Below are positions 19,775-28,560 of a stretch of DNA of 64,000 nt, one piece after another. The translations under genes were made by a program, and so were the position numbers. The notes under the pieces were generated by a model, which was not told where the DNA came from, made no database searches, and saw nothing but the letters and a program-made list of their open reading frames with translations. The stretch comes from Sinimarinibacterium arenosum (GTDB taxonomy: Bacteria; Pseudomonadota; Gammaproteobacteria; Nevskiales; Nevskiaceae). The stretch spans positions 542,153 through 606,152 of the forward strand of contig NZ_SUKF01000002.1 in the NCBI RefSeq assembly GCF_005047655.1. The letters run 5' to 3'. Within the stretch, counting starts at the first letter, position 1, and the number at the start of each line of letters is the position of its first letter.

Positions 19775-21790
19775 TCAGTGGCGGCTGAGCAGGATGTCGC
19801 CGGCCTGGTTGATCTCGAAGCGCCAGCTCTCCTCGATGCGGCAGGTGAAGAAGGCGTCCTCCAGCACCGCGGGCCCCGCCGCGGTGGCACCGGCCGGCTG
19901 GTCCTCCACGCGGTACAGCGGCAAGTCGCCGGCCAGCGTGCGGCGCTTCGCAGTGCTGACCGCGTCCTGGCTGGCCTTGCCGAACTCGCCCGCCAGCTTG
20001 GCATGGCTGATCGGCTTCACCGCCTGCAGCATCAGGCTGACGCGAGCCTGAGCCGGGATGGCAAGCTGGTCAGCGCCCAGCGCGATATGGTGCTCGCCCT
20101 CGGCATCGATCACCCGCAACGACTCTTCGATGCGGCACTGCTCCAGTTCGACACCCTCGCCGAACATGGCGCGGCGCGCCTGCAACAGCAGTTGTTCGCG
20201 GCAAGCCTGCAGCCCGGTGGCATCGTTGCTGGGCAGCGGCGCCTCGAAGGCGTGGGCGATGTCGGAGAAGCCGATGCCGAAGGCGGAGAACACCGCTGCC
20301 AAGCCGGGAATGATGACGCGTCCGATGTCGAGCGCCTCGGCCACCTTGCACGCTACGAAGGGCCCGGCGCCGCCGAAAGCGGCCAGCACCGTATCCCGCG
20401 TGATCGGGGCGTAGTCCTTCAGGCTGGCGGCGATCTTGCTCACCCAGGCCTTCTCCATCGCCTGGGCCGCCTGCTCGGGCGTCAGGCCCAGCGGCACGGC
20501 GACCTTCTCGGTGATGGCCGCACGTGCCCGCTCGACGTCGATCTTGAGCTCGCCGCCAAAGTAGGAGGCGGGATCGAGCAGGCCCGTCAGCAGGAAGGCG
20601 TCCGTCATCGTGGCCTCCTTGCCGCCCAGCCCGAAGCAGGCTGGGCCGGGCGCGCTGCCGACGCTCTCCGGACCGACCTTGATCCCCTTGCCCTCGGCCC
20701 TGATGATCGAACTGCCGCCGACACCGGCGCTGACGACGTCGCACAGCGGGAACGAGGTCTCGATGCCTTCCATCTTGCCGCGCCGATGCGCACGCACCAC
20801 GCCATCCTCGACCAGGCCGATGTCGGTGGTGGTCCCGCCGACATCCATCGACAGCAGGCGCCGGAAGCCATAGTGGGCGGCCAGGGCCTTGCTGCCCTCG
20901 GCGCCGCCGCGCGGACCGGAGCTGTAGGTCTTGAGCGCGATGGTGCGCGCGACCCGGGCCGAGTGGCCGTCGTTGCGGAAGATCAGCAAGGGGTTGCGGG
21001 TGCGGTACTGGCGCAGCTTGTGCTCGGCGTTGTAAAGGAAGCGCTCCATCGCCGGATGCAGAAAGGCATTGAACAGCGCCGTCCAGGTCCGGCGCGCATC
21101 GTCGGCATCATCGACGACCTCGTGCGAATAGAGGATCGGGATGACGCCCAGCAGATGCGGCGGGAATTTGCGCAGCAGGATTTTCTTCAGGTTCGTCTCG
21201 CTGCTGCTGCAGGCGGAGCCGCCGAAGGCAACGACGATGCGATTCGCGCCCGCGGAGCAAAGGCTGTTGACCATGCGCACTGCGGCCGCTTCCAGCGCTT
21301 CGCCCTCCAGCGCCGGATCGAGCGTTTCGATGCGCGCCCCGACCAGGCTCGCCAGCAGTCCGCTCTGTTGCGCCGATGCCTGCAACGCCGCAGCCTCGAG
21401 CGTGCCCCCCAGGATCAGGCCCAGGCGCGGGCCTTTTCGCTCCACCAGGGCATTGGTGCCCTGGGTGGTGGAATAGCGGATGTATTCCGTCGACAGCAGC
21501 AACGCCATCAGGTCGTCCTCGCCGTAGATCGCGCGCGAGGCCTTCGTCAGACCGTCGATCAGGCACTTGGACAGATCGTGCGGCGTGGTGACGGTCTTGG
21601 TGCTCCAGACGCGATCGCCGTCGATAACGCAGATGTCGGTCAGCGTACCGCCGTTGTCGATGTTGATCAGTTTCCCCGCTGCAGCCGCGACCGCACCTGG
21701 GAGCGTTCCGGGGACATTTTCTGCGGCTTCCTCGAGATTTCCGTCGCCACCTGCAGGAACCATCAGCGCCGCTGTTCTTTGGGTATTCAT
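19775..21790 (-). CDS. HyuA-like carboxylase subunit (second copy)
   Basis: This 671-residue member of the hydantoinase A/oxoprolinase family forms the ATP-using half of ketone carboxylases. The nucleotide-fold start is LINIDNGGTLTDICVIDGD near residue 41, where most relatives have DxGGTFTD. Later motifs are YSTTQGTNALVERKGPRLG, MDVGGTTTDIGLVEDG and AFGGAGPF. The ~40-residue N-terminal extension rich in Ala is unusual. It differs clearly from the first HyuA-like gene of the operon (24091-26220), as expected for the alpha/alpha' pair of acetophenone carboxylase. GGAGA precedes the ATG, 27 bases after the previous stop. Confidence 0.82.
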   Translation of the reverse strand: MNTQRTAALMVPAGGDGNLEEAAENVPGTLPGAVAAAAGKLINIDNGGTLTDICVIDGDRVWSTKTVTTPHDLSKCLIDGLTKASRAIYGEDDLMALLLSTEYIRYSTTQGTNALVERKGPRLGLILGGTLEAAALQASAQQSGLLASLVGARIETLDPALEGEALEAAAVRMVNSLCSAGANRIVVAFGGSACSSSETNLKKILLRKFPPHLLGVIPILYSHEVVDDADDARRTWTALFNAFLHPAMERFLYNAEHKLRQYRTRNPLLIFRNDGHSARVARTIALKTYSSGPRGGAEGSKALAAHYGFRRLLSMDVGGTTTDIGLVEDGVVRAHRRGKMEGIETSFPLCDVVSAGVGGSSIIRAEGKGIKVGPESVGSAPGPACFGLGGKEATMTDAFLLTGLLDPASYFGGELKIDVERARAAITEKVAVPLGLTPEQAAQAMEKAWVSKIAASLKDYAPITRDTVLAAFGGAGPFVACKVAEALDIGRVIIPGLAAVFSAFGIGFSDIAHAFEAPLPSNDATGLQACREQLLLQARRAMFGEGVELEQCRIEESLRVIDAEGEHHIALGADQLAIPAQARVSLMLQAVKPISHAKLAGEFGKASQDAVSTAKRRTLAGDLPLYRVEDQPAGATAAGPAVLEDAFFTCRIEESWRFEINQAGDILLSRH

Positions 21791-21817
21791 GTCTGTAGAT
21801 CTCCGTCTCGCCCCTGC

Positions 21818-24079
21818 CTATTTGCCGCCCGCCTGCCCCTGGCGGTACGTCGCCAGCTCGGCTTCGAGCTCGGCGATGCGCACGTCCTTGGGGTTGAGCA
21901 TGAACTGGCTCGTCAGGTCCGGGCCCTGCATCTTCACGCGCTGCCCCGCGTAGATCCCATAGACTTCCGACGGGTCATCCCAGCAGCCCATATAGGGCAG
22001 ATGGGCCGGTGGCTCCGGCGTGACCCAGGTCTTGACGAACTCGTCGAACGGAACCCCGCGAGCCTTGCGCGCCTCACGCTCTTCGGCGCGCCGTCGCGCC
22101 GTCGCCTCTTCATCGACGACCTCGGTCGCGGCATCGAAGACGACCTTGTAGATGTCGCGGGCCGTCTCGTCGGAGATGAAATTCTCTTCCAGATCCTTCA
22201 TCACCAGGGCCGGATCACGCAGCAGCACATCTCCGTAACCGCCGCCGGCACCCTGGCACATCATGTACAGCTCGCCCGGAGCAGCCAGCTCGAAGGTCAT
22301 GCCCATGGTATGGGTGGAATAGCTCGCGCCCTCGAAGGGCTGCGTGTTCATCAGCTCGATCATGTCGAAACTGAATTTCCCGGGATTCTTCTTCAGCTCG
22401 TCGAAGATGTTGATGTTCTTGATCTTGCACATCGGATACGCCGGGGAGGCATAGCCTCCGAACAGCGGCTGCGACGACGAGAAGAGCGAACCTGAGCAGC
22501 CGGTCATGAAACCCCACAGTCCGGAACGCCGGTAGGTATGAATCTGCTCGTAGCCCAGTCCACTGCGGTGCTTGCCGAAGCCGACCCGATCCCGCGCCAT
22601 GGTGAAGGCCCCCAGCCGGACCATGGGCAAGTCCTCCTCCATCAGCTCGATCTCGCCGAGGTCGCAGTGGGCTGCGAACGGCGGCGAGATCGAGTGCTCG
22701 CCGTCGCGATGCGAGCGCCCCCCCTGCCCCATGCCGTTGATGTCTGCGCAGAAGTTGCCGGTGTATTCGCAGTGCTGGGTCAGGCCGCCGTAGATCAGCG
22801 AAGCCGGCTGGTCGTACTGTGGCGCGACGATCGCGGTGTAGCGGTGCGGCAGCGAGTAGTTGAACTTCGCCATGGGAATGCAGGCGATGGTCATGGTCTT
22901 GAACAGCGGGATCAGGCTCATCGCCTGCGGCGTGTCGAAGGAGCCATTGATCAGCGAGTTCTTGTCGAAGATGAAGTCGAACGGCGTGAACACCGCCATG
23001 GTGAACGGCAGGTCGGGCCAGATGTTCTGCATGAAGCCGGTGAACAGCATGGTCTTGAACGACGCCTGGCAGGCGTTGATCGAGCGGTTCAGCAGCTCCG
23101 GCGAACTGCCGCGCATGTCGACGATCATGCGGTCGCCCTTGACCGTCAACGCCATGGTGAGCTTGAGCATGGCGCTCTCGCGCAGCGTCGAGTCGGCGAA
23201 GCTCACCGTCCTCATGGTGCCGTCCGGCAGCTCGCGGATGCGGCGGTGCACTTCCTCGACCACGTCCTCGATGTGCTGGCGCAGCGTCACGATCAGCGCC
23301 TCCTCGCCGTGCTCCTCGAGCACCTTGAGGATGCGCTCGCGCAGGCGCAGCACCGAATGCAGGCGCACCTTCATGTCCTCGAGCTGCAGCTTGGGATCAC
23401 GCACCGAGTTCTGCAGGAAGGTCACCAGGTCACGCTTGAGTTCGCCGTTCTCGGCGACGCGGAACGGCGGCATCTTCAGGCCTTCATCGAACTTGCTCTC
23501 GGCCGCGGCCGGCATGCCGCCGGGCTCGCACGAACCGTTCTCGCCCTCGTGGATCGTCGCCGACAGCCAGCAGACCAGCTTTCCCTTCCAGAACACCGGC
23601 ATCATCATCGACTGGTCGGTGTTGTGGATGCCGCCGTAGCGGGCGTCGTTGTGGATGAAGCCGTCGCCGTCGCGCACGCCGACGGTGGGCTCGTTGACCC
23701 AGTACTTGTTGATGAACTTGATCGGATAGAACACCGCGGCGGCGAAGCCGCCGACGCCGTGCGGCGCGATCATCGACAGATCGCCGGCGGCGGTGAAGAT
23801 CGCCGTGGTCATGTCGCCCCACTTCGCGCCCGGAGCGACGCCCATCTGCTCGATCATCGTGTGGCTTTCGTCGAGCGCCGCAATGATCAGGCCGCGCACC
23901 TCGTTGATCTTGTGCGCGTCAACGCGGCCGCTGCCGAGCAATTCCTCCTCGACCGCCGAGCGCGGCTCGATGCGGTGGTTTTCCATGATCATCGGGTCGG
24001 GCGCCAGGAACAGCTTGTTCTCGTCGAGGAACTTCTCGATCAGCGCCTGCTGCTCGGCGTTCGGCTGGATGTCGTCCAT
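21818..24079 (-). CDS. HyuB-like carboxylase subunit
   Basis: This 753-residue member of the hydantoinase B family is the partner that binds the activated ketone and carboxyphosphate in acetone/acetophenone carboxylases. Recognisable stretches are GVAPGAKWGDMTTAIFTAAGDLSMIAPHG split over residues ~65-95, HNDARYGGIHNTDQ, and near the C terminus MCQGAGGGYGDVLLRDP, the family Gly-rich loop. AAGGAGAACACC before the ATG at 24079 fixes the start. It begins 11 bases after the stop of the first HyuA-like gene. Length and order fit the ~85 kDa subunit of ketone carboxylases. Confidence 0.85.
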   Translation of the reverse strand: MDDIQPNAEQQALIEKFLDENKLFLAPDPMIMENHRIEPRSAVEEELLGSGRVDAHKINEVRGLIIAALDESHTMIEQMGVAPGAKWGDMTTAIFTAAGDLSMIAPHGVGGFAAAVFYPIKFINKYWVNEPTVGVRDGDGFIHNDARYGGIHNTDQSMMMPVFWKGKLVCWLSATIHEGENGSCEPGGMPAAAESKFDEGLKMPPFRVAENGELKRDLVTFLQNSVRDPKLQLEDMKVRLHSVLRLRERILKVLEEHGEEALIVTLRQHIEDVVEEVHRRIRELPDGTMRTVSFADSTLRESAMLKLTMALTVKGDRMIVDMRGSSPELLNRSINACQASFKTMLFTGFMQNIWPDLPFTMAVFTPFDFIFDKNSLINGSFDTPQAMSLIPLFKTMTIACIPMAKFNYSLPHRYTAIVAPQYDQPASLIYGGLTQHCEYTGNFCADINGMGQGGRSHRDGEHSISPPFAAHCDLGEIELMEEDLPMVRLGAFTMARDRVGFGKHRSGLGYEQIHTYRRSGLWGFMTGCSGSLFSSSQPLFGGYASPAYPMCKIKNINIFDELKKNPGKFSFDMIELMNTQPFEGASYSTHTMGMTFELAAPGELYMMCQGAGGGYGDVLLRDPALVMKDLEENFISDETARDIYKVVFDAATEVVDEEATARRRAEEREARKARGVPFDEFVKTWVTPEPPAHLPYMGCWDDPSEVYGIYAGQRVKMQGPDLTSQFMLNPKDVRIAELEAELATYRQGQAGGK

Positions 24080-24090
24080 GGTGTTCTCCT

Positions 24091-26220
24091 TCAATTTGTC
24101 TGAGTGAACCAGACGGCGTTCTGGGCCGCCGCCTGGTAGCGCCAGCCTGGTTCGACCAGATAGGTCGTCGCACGCGTGACGACGATGGCCGGCCCTTCGA
24201 TCGTGGTGCCGGGCGCAAGCGCCGCATCGTCGTAGACGCGCGTGTCCAGGCCCTGGTCATGACCGACGAAGTGGCAGACGCGCGTGCCGACCGGCGTCGG
24301 CGGCGGCAGTGCCTTGCCATTGGGCTTGATGCCCGTGAATGCGATGCCGGGATGCTGCACGAAGGAGCAGACACGGATCGTGTTGATGCGCACACCGGCT
24401 TCCGGCGTCTGGCTACCCTTGCCGAAGCGCTCGCCGTAACGCGTGTGGAACAGATCGATCAGCTTGAGTACGTCCTCCGGCGAGCTGACGCGGTTGAGGT
24501 CGGTGACCACCGCCGTCTCGACGCGCTGGTTGCCGTAGCGCATGTCCAGCTCCAGCCGGTAGCGGATCTGCTCGTCGGCGAAACCCTGCCGCATCAGATC
24601 CTCGCGGCCGCGCCGCTCCAGGTCCTCGACGATGCGGTTGAAGCGCGGGTAGTCGGTGAAGAACTTGCGCCGGTTGGCGTCGAACAGCGTGGTCCAGGTG
24701 CTCATCTCGTGGATGTGCATCTGGTCCATGTTGCCCGCACCGACCGCGGAGAACACCGAGGCGAACGGCGGCGCCAGGATGGTCTTGACGCCCAGCGCGC
24801 GGGCAATGCCGCAGGCGTGGAGAGGGCCGTTGCCGCCGTAGGCCAGCGTCGTGAAGTTCTGCGGGTCGTAGCCGCGCGTGCGCAGCTCGCGGGCGATGCC
24901 GTTGGCCATGTTGCCGTCGACGGTCTGCTTGACCAGCTTGGCGATGCCGACGGGGTCCAGATCGAGCGCATCGCACAGATCCCCGAACGCCTGCTTGGAG
25001 CGGCGCGGATTGAGCGGGATGTAGCCGTTGGCGTAGTTCTTGGGATCGAGATAGCCAAGCAGCAGATCGGCGTCGGTGGCCGTCGGATTCATGCCGCCGC
25101 GGTCGTAGCACGCGGGGCCGGGGTCGGAGCCGGCGCTGTCAGGGCCGACCTGCACGGTCTTGAACATGCGGTCGTAGCGGCAGATCGAGCCGCCGCCGGC
25201 ACCGAGCGTGACCAGGTGCACCATCGGCACGCTGACCATCCAGCGCTCGATGACCGGATTGAAGTCGTAGTGCTTGACGCCGCCTTCGACGACGATGCCG
25301 ATGTCGAAGCTGGTGCCGCCCATGTCGGTAGCGACGATGTTGCCAAGCTCGGTCTGCAGCGCCAGGTGCTCGCTTGCGGCGATGCCCGACACCGGACCCG
25401 AGTGCACGGTCTGCAGTGCATCGGTCGAATTGAGCTGCGCCATGCCGCCCGAGTTGTGATTGACCAGCATCGGCTTGTCGTAGCCCGCTTCCCGCAGATT
25501 GAGCTCCAGGGTCCCCAGGCCGTGGTACATCACCTGATGCAGGTAGGCGTCGATGATGGTGGACATGGCGCGCACGTACTCGCCCTTGCGCCCGGCCACC
25601 TGGTGGCTGAGCAGCATCGGGATGGCGCCCAGCAGGTGAGAGGGATAGTCCTCCAGGAATATCTCGCGAATGCGCAGTTCGTGAACGGGGTTGACGACGC
25701 TGTTGGCGCAGACCACGACGAGCGCCTCCGCGCCGCGATTGACGAGGTCGCGGAGCTGGTGCCGGAGGTTGTCCTCGTCCAGCTCCATGACGATGTCGCC
25801 GTCGTAATCAATGCGCTCGCGCACTTCGGCGATCATGGGGATCGGCACGATGGGATCCGGCCGCTGCGCGTTCGGGACGTCCATCTGGCGTTTGTGGTCC
25901 AGGCCCACGCCATATCCCTTCGCACGCGCCAGCGGAACCGACGAGCGGAACCCCGCCGTGGTGAGCAAGGCCACCCGCGGCCCCTTGCGCTCGATCAGCG
26001 CGTTGGTGCCCAGGGTGGTTGCATAGCGGACCGAATCCAGCTGGGACAGCAGATCCCGCTCGGTGATGCCAAGCTCGCGGCAGGCGTTTGACAAGGCCTC
26101 GTTGAAGCCCAGAGCCAGGTTGTGGTGCGTCGTCAGTGCCTTGCTTTCGATGTAGCGCCCACCCCAGGCCACGAAGCAGTCCGTGAAGGTGCCGCCGATG
26201 TCGACGGAGACGCGCTTCAT
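24091..26220 (-). CDS. HyuA-like ketone carboxylase subunit (first copy)
   Basis: This 709-residue subunit is of the type that phosphorylates substrate and bicarbonate in ATP-dependent ketone carboxylation. Motifs are VSVDIGGTFTDCFVAWGG at residues 4-21, YATTLGTNALIERKGPR, VATDMGGTSFDIGIVVEGG, LGAGGGSICRYD and TLAYGGNGPLHA. The start overlaps the stop of the small subunit gene as ATGA. By size and motifs it would be the larger HyuA-type subunit of an acetophenone carboxylase-like complex. A three-subunit acetone carboxylase is the main alternative, but the operon also contains a second HyuA-like gene, which acetone carboxylase lacks. Confidence 0.85.
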   Translation of the reverse strand: MKRVSVDIGGTFTDCFVAWGGRYIESKALTTHHNLALGFNEALSNACRELGITERDLLSQLDSVRYATTLGTNALIERKGPRVALLTTAGFRSSVPLARAKGYGVGLDHKRQMDVPNAQRPDPIVPIPMIAEVRERIDYDGDIVMELDEDNLRHQLRDLVNRGAEALVVVCANSVVNPVHELRIREIFLEDYPSHLLGAIPMLLSHQVAGRKGEYVRAMSTIIDAYLHQVMYHGLGTLELNLREAGYDKPMLVNHNSGGMAQLNSTDALQTVHSGPVSGIAASEHLALQTELGNIVATDMGGTSFDIGIVVEGGVKHYDFNPVIERWMVSVPMVHLVTLGAGGGSICRYDRMFKTVQVGPDSAGSDPGPACYDRGGMNPTATDADLLLGYLDPKNYANGYIPLNPRRSKQAFGDLCDALDLDPVGIAKLVKQTVDGNMANGIARELRTRGYDPQNFTTLAYGGNGPLHACGIARALGVKTILAPPFASVFSAVGAGNMDQMHIHEMSTWTTLFDANRRKFFTDYPRFNRIVEDLERRGREDLMRQGFADEQIRYRLELDMRYGNQRVETAVVTDLNRVSSPEDVLKLIDLFHTRYGERFGKGSQTPEAGVRINTIRVCSFVQHPGIAFTGIKPNGKALPPPTPVGTRVCHFVGHDQGLDTRVYDDAALAPGTTIEGPAIVVTRATTYLVEPGWRYQAAAQNAVWFTQTN

Positions 26221-26654
26221 TTCCGCGCCCCATGATCGTGCCCGTGACCATGGGCATGATCGTGATCGTGGAGGCGCCTGGGAGGATCAGTGCCGACGGG
26301 CGCTTCGAGCACTTCGTCGCGGCTGCGCCACTGCGCCTTCAAGGCATCGATGTCGAGATCGATGTCCCGCACCGGCGGGTGCCCCGGTGGCAGGTACTCC
26401 GTCTCGATCATGCTGCCGCACTGAGGGCAGTAGTACTCCAGGATCCGGCACCACTGCGGATCGGGGGAGTAGGTGAGCTTGTACTTGGACGGATCGAGGA
26501 GCGGCTTGTGGATCTCCCGGGGATCGCGGTCGTACACCAGCAGGCCGCGCTTGTAGTTGTCGCGCGCGGAAACCAGGGCGGCGTCGCAGTGGCGACACTC
26601 CCAGAGCTCCTTTTCCAGATCGATTCTTAGGTTTTCGGTAATTAGGACCTTCAT
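26217..26654 (-). CDS. small cysteine-rich carboxylase subunit with His-rich tail
   Basis: This 145-residue protein matches the small (~15-19 kDa) subunit of acetone/acetophenone carboxylases, with a rubredoxin-like set of cysteines at C20 and C23 (ECRHC) and C76 and C79 (YYCPQCG), plus C69. The core reads PSKYKLTYSPDPQWCRILEYY over residues 56-75. After residue 125 it ends in a histidine-rich tail (LHDHDHAHGHGHDHGARK), an odd extra that suggests metal binding. GAGGAG precedes the ATG at 26654. It is the first gene of the operon and overlaps the next by four bases. Confidence 0.8.
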   Translation of the reverse strand: MKVLITENLRIDLEKELWECRHCDAALVSARDNYKRGLLVYDRDPREIHKPLLDPSKYKLTYSPDPQWCRILEYYCPQCGSMIETEYLPPGHPPVRDIDLDIDALKAQWRSRDEVLEAPVGTDPPRRLHDHDHAHGHGHDHGARK

Positions 26655-26845
26655 CTGCCGCTCCTCACCTGGGCGCCTGGCATGGACGCATCTATTGGGT
26701 TCGGAACAGTCTAGAGGCGCCCTTGCAATCGTCCCCACCCAAAAGGGCTGTCAACGCACTAGTGCCCATCAGGGATGCCGCAGCGATCGCGGAAGTGTTA
26801 GCAGGTGGACTTCCCCAAGGCGGTAGACAAACCGGCCCTCACAAA

Positions 26846-27003
26846 GCGGCCCGCGCCCGAAAGCCCGCATGAGCCTGATCTATCGCGAGACCGCGGCCAC
26901 GACCTCCTCGGTGACACACATGATGAAACTTGCTACGCAGCTGGTGCGCGCCGACAGCGCGAAACGACCATCCGCCGAAAATCACGAACCGCTCGCTCCT
27001 TAG
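26846..27003 (+). pseudogene. 3' stub of a LysR regulator gene
   Basis: The last 52 codons and the stop of the 15546-16487 LysR gene recur here in an open frame (GPRPKARMSLIYRET through HEPLAP) but with no start or DNA-binding domain. Nine base differences from the intact gene are mostly silent. The match begins abruptly at 26846. Confidence 0.88.
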
Positions 27004-27168
27004 GCGCAGTGCACTCCCTTCCACGCTTGCCCATCTTGAAGATCAGGCGTGTAATGCGGAAAAGCGCAGACGCACGGCTTCGTCGGAAAACCGCGAAGCA
27101 CGGCTCATGAATCACAAGCGCAGGGAGGTTTCATGGCAGCAACGCCACACACTGACCCATCTTCGGAC
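26846..27168 (+). repeat. right copy of the ~325-bp direct repeat
   Basis: This is the partner of 16330-16654 and includes the LysR stub, ~130 bases of leader and the first codons of the 27133 gene. Left of it, 26655-26845 holds the presumed promoter region of the carboxylase operon and nothing else I recognise. Confidence 0.9.
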
Positions 27169-27621
27169 CGCGCCCAGAACAAGCCGTGCGCACCCATTGC
27201 CAAGGCCCTGACTGTCGCGGTATGCATTGGCTCGGCACTACTCTCATCGGGTGCCTTTGCTAAAAACTGCAAAAAGGGCATTCCCTGCGGAAACACTTGC
27301 ATTGCTGCCAACAAGACTTGTCACATAGGTGCCGGCAGACCGAGCTACAACTTCAGCGCACCAACCACTCAAAGCAATACCCCCCCACCCAAATCACACC
27401 CTAGTGTTCCCATAAACAGCGGAAGAACCGTGCTTTACGTCGCGGTCGCGGAGCTGTCTGTTTTCTCAGAACCCTCCGTTTCTGCGGACATAGTCCGTTC
27501 GCTTAGTTTTGGTGATGTCGTGATTCAGTATGAGCGCTTAGCTCAGTGGGTGCGTATATCTCCGGCCAGCGCATCGTCGGCATGGGTCTTTTATAGCGGC
27601 TTAACATCGGTGGCACCCTGA
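27133..27621 (+). CDS. secreted SH3-like protein with Cys-rich motif
   Basis: This 162-residue protein has a signal peptide with a long N-region (hydrophobic core ALTVAVCIGSALLSSGAFA, residues 28-46). A compact cysteine motif follows (NCKKGIPCGNTCIAANKTCH), then a Pro/Ser-rich linker. The C-terminal bacterial SH3-like domain has LYVAVAELSVFSEPS, SFGDVVIQYERLAQWVRI and WVFYSG. Such domains bind cell-wall or protein ligands. The cysteine motif occurs in many small proteobacterial exported proteins of unknown role. AGGGAGG lies just upstream of the ATG, within the duplicated leader. The codons are more A/T-rich than those of core genes. Confidence 0.72.
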   Translation: MAATPHTDPSSDRAQNKPCAPIAKALTVAVCIGSALLSSGAFAKNCKKGIPCGNTCIAANKTCHIGAGRPSYNFSAPTTQSNTPPPKSHPSVPINSGRTVLYVAVAELSVFSEPSVSADIVRSLSFGDVVIQYERLAQWVRISPASASSAWVFYSGLTSVAP

Positions 27622-27712
27622 AGTCGACATACGGAGAATCCCTGATCTACCGGTCACGAGGGCTATACGGATAGCAAGCCAACACAATCCCAATTCGCTC
27701 GAGTCCGCGCAG

Positions 27713-27823
27713 CGCGGATCACTGATCCGCCTTTCACGAAATTGGTTCAGACGGAAAGCAAAGGCAATGCCTCGATGCGCTGAGAACTACATTCAAGACT
27801 ATGAACTTGATCATCTGGAATGA
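27713..27823 (+). pseudogene. internally deleted RAYT relic with REP
   Basis: A REP-type palindrome (CGGATCACTGATCCG core) and the usual spacer lead to an ATG at 27767. The frame reads MPR, a few codons, then ELDHLE and a stop, which are the first and last residues of the intact RAYT. Nearly all of the coding sequence between is gone. A degenerate downstream REP follows to ~27860. Confidence 0.7.
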
Positions 27824-27896
27824 CACTGCCGGAGGATTACGCAGCGCGAATCCGCTCTGGCAGGAGCGGGCTGGCCTTCGCCGTCTTGCCATACCC

Positions 27897-28286
27897 ATGC
27901 GCATCTCATGCCTTTTGTGGATCGCGCTTTGTAGTGGCGTCACTTGCGCGGCGGACACGCAATTTTGCGTCCGCCCGAAAGACGAGGCTTGTAGCGGACC
28001 AATTTGCGGACTTCATCCTCGGATGCCAGAGGATCTAGACCACGCGTTGATAACCGAGCAGTCACTGACCCCGGAGCAGTACGAAGCCGACCTTCGGGTA
28101 TTGAAGCGAGCTGCCAATCCGGATTACTTGAAAACCGCTGACGGCGAATTCGGCATGGTGCTGACGAGTGCTCGGCGGTCGGCTCGCGCATACGAATTGA
28201 AAATGATTTATGAGCGCAACCGCACCGATACCGCCAAGGCGAACTTCTGCAGATGGCTGAGAGACGAAGGTTTCCACCCCGAGTAA
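27897..28286 (+). CDS. small secreted protein, unknown function
   Basis: This 129-residue protein starts with a clear signal peptide (MRISCLLWIALCSGVTCA, cleavage probably after the AADTQ region). The mature part has three cysteines near the front (FCV, EACSGPICG) and one near the end (ANFCRW), and is otherwise helical and charged. I do not recognise the family. The frame is open further upstream to 27801, but that part lies in the RAYT relic, so the ATG at 27897 is preferred. It may be a cargo gene trapped between two RAYT relics. Confidence 0.55.
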   Translation: MRISCLLWIALCSGVTCAADTQFCVRPKDEACSGPICGLHPRMPEDLDHALITEQSLTPEQYEADLRVLKRAANPDYLKTADGEFGMVLTSARRSARAYELKMIYERNRTDTAKANFCRWLRDEGFHPE

Positions 28287-28299
28287 AGGACCCACGTGG

Positions 28300-28519
28300 G
28301 GCGGATCACTGATATACCCGTCGCAAAACCGGTTCGGACGAAGAAGCGAACACAATGCACCGATACGCTCGTGCATGGATATCCGGCGGCACCTTCTTCT
28401 TCACCGTCGCCCCGCTGGAGCGACGCACGCACGTGCCAAACGAAAACATTCATCAGCCGCCGACGGCTATCGATGCGCTGGCGCACCCCACGCTTTCTAA
28501 AGACGAATGCACCACCTAA
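28300..28519 (+). pseudogene. second deleted RAYT relic with REP
   Basis: A degraded REP (GGCGGATCACTGAT with a damaged right arm) precedes an ATG at 28355. The frame begins MHRYARAWISGGTFFFTV, close to the intact RAYT start (MPRYARAWVPGGAFFFTV). It then loses the HUH and tyrosine region and stops at 28519, where the trailing bases again resemble the RAYT end. It cannot encode an active transposase. Confidence 0.75.
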
Positions 28520-28560
28520 AGTGACAACGCACTAAGGCAAAGCCGAAAACGTTTCAACGT

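Noticed and set aside
19727..22495. 922-codon + strand open frame opposite the carboxylase genes, and a similar one at 22538-24103
   Set aside because: These are shadows of the HyuA- and HyuB-like genes; there is no ribosome-binding site or recognisable domain.
26727..26754. TTGACA (minus strand) upstream of the carboxylase operon as a promoter
   Set aside because: The -35 is perfect, but the -10 at the right spacing is CGATTG or similar, and a sigma-54 reading fails on the fixed GG-GC spacing.
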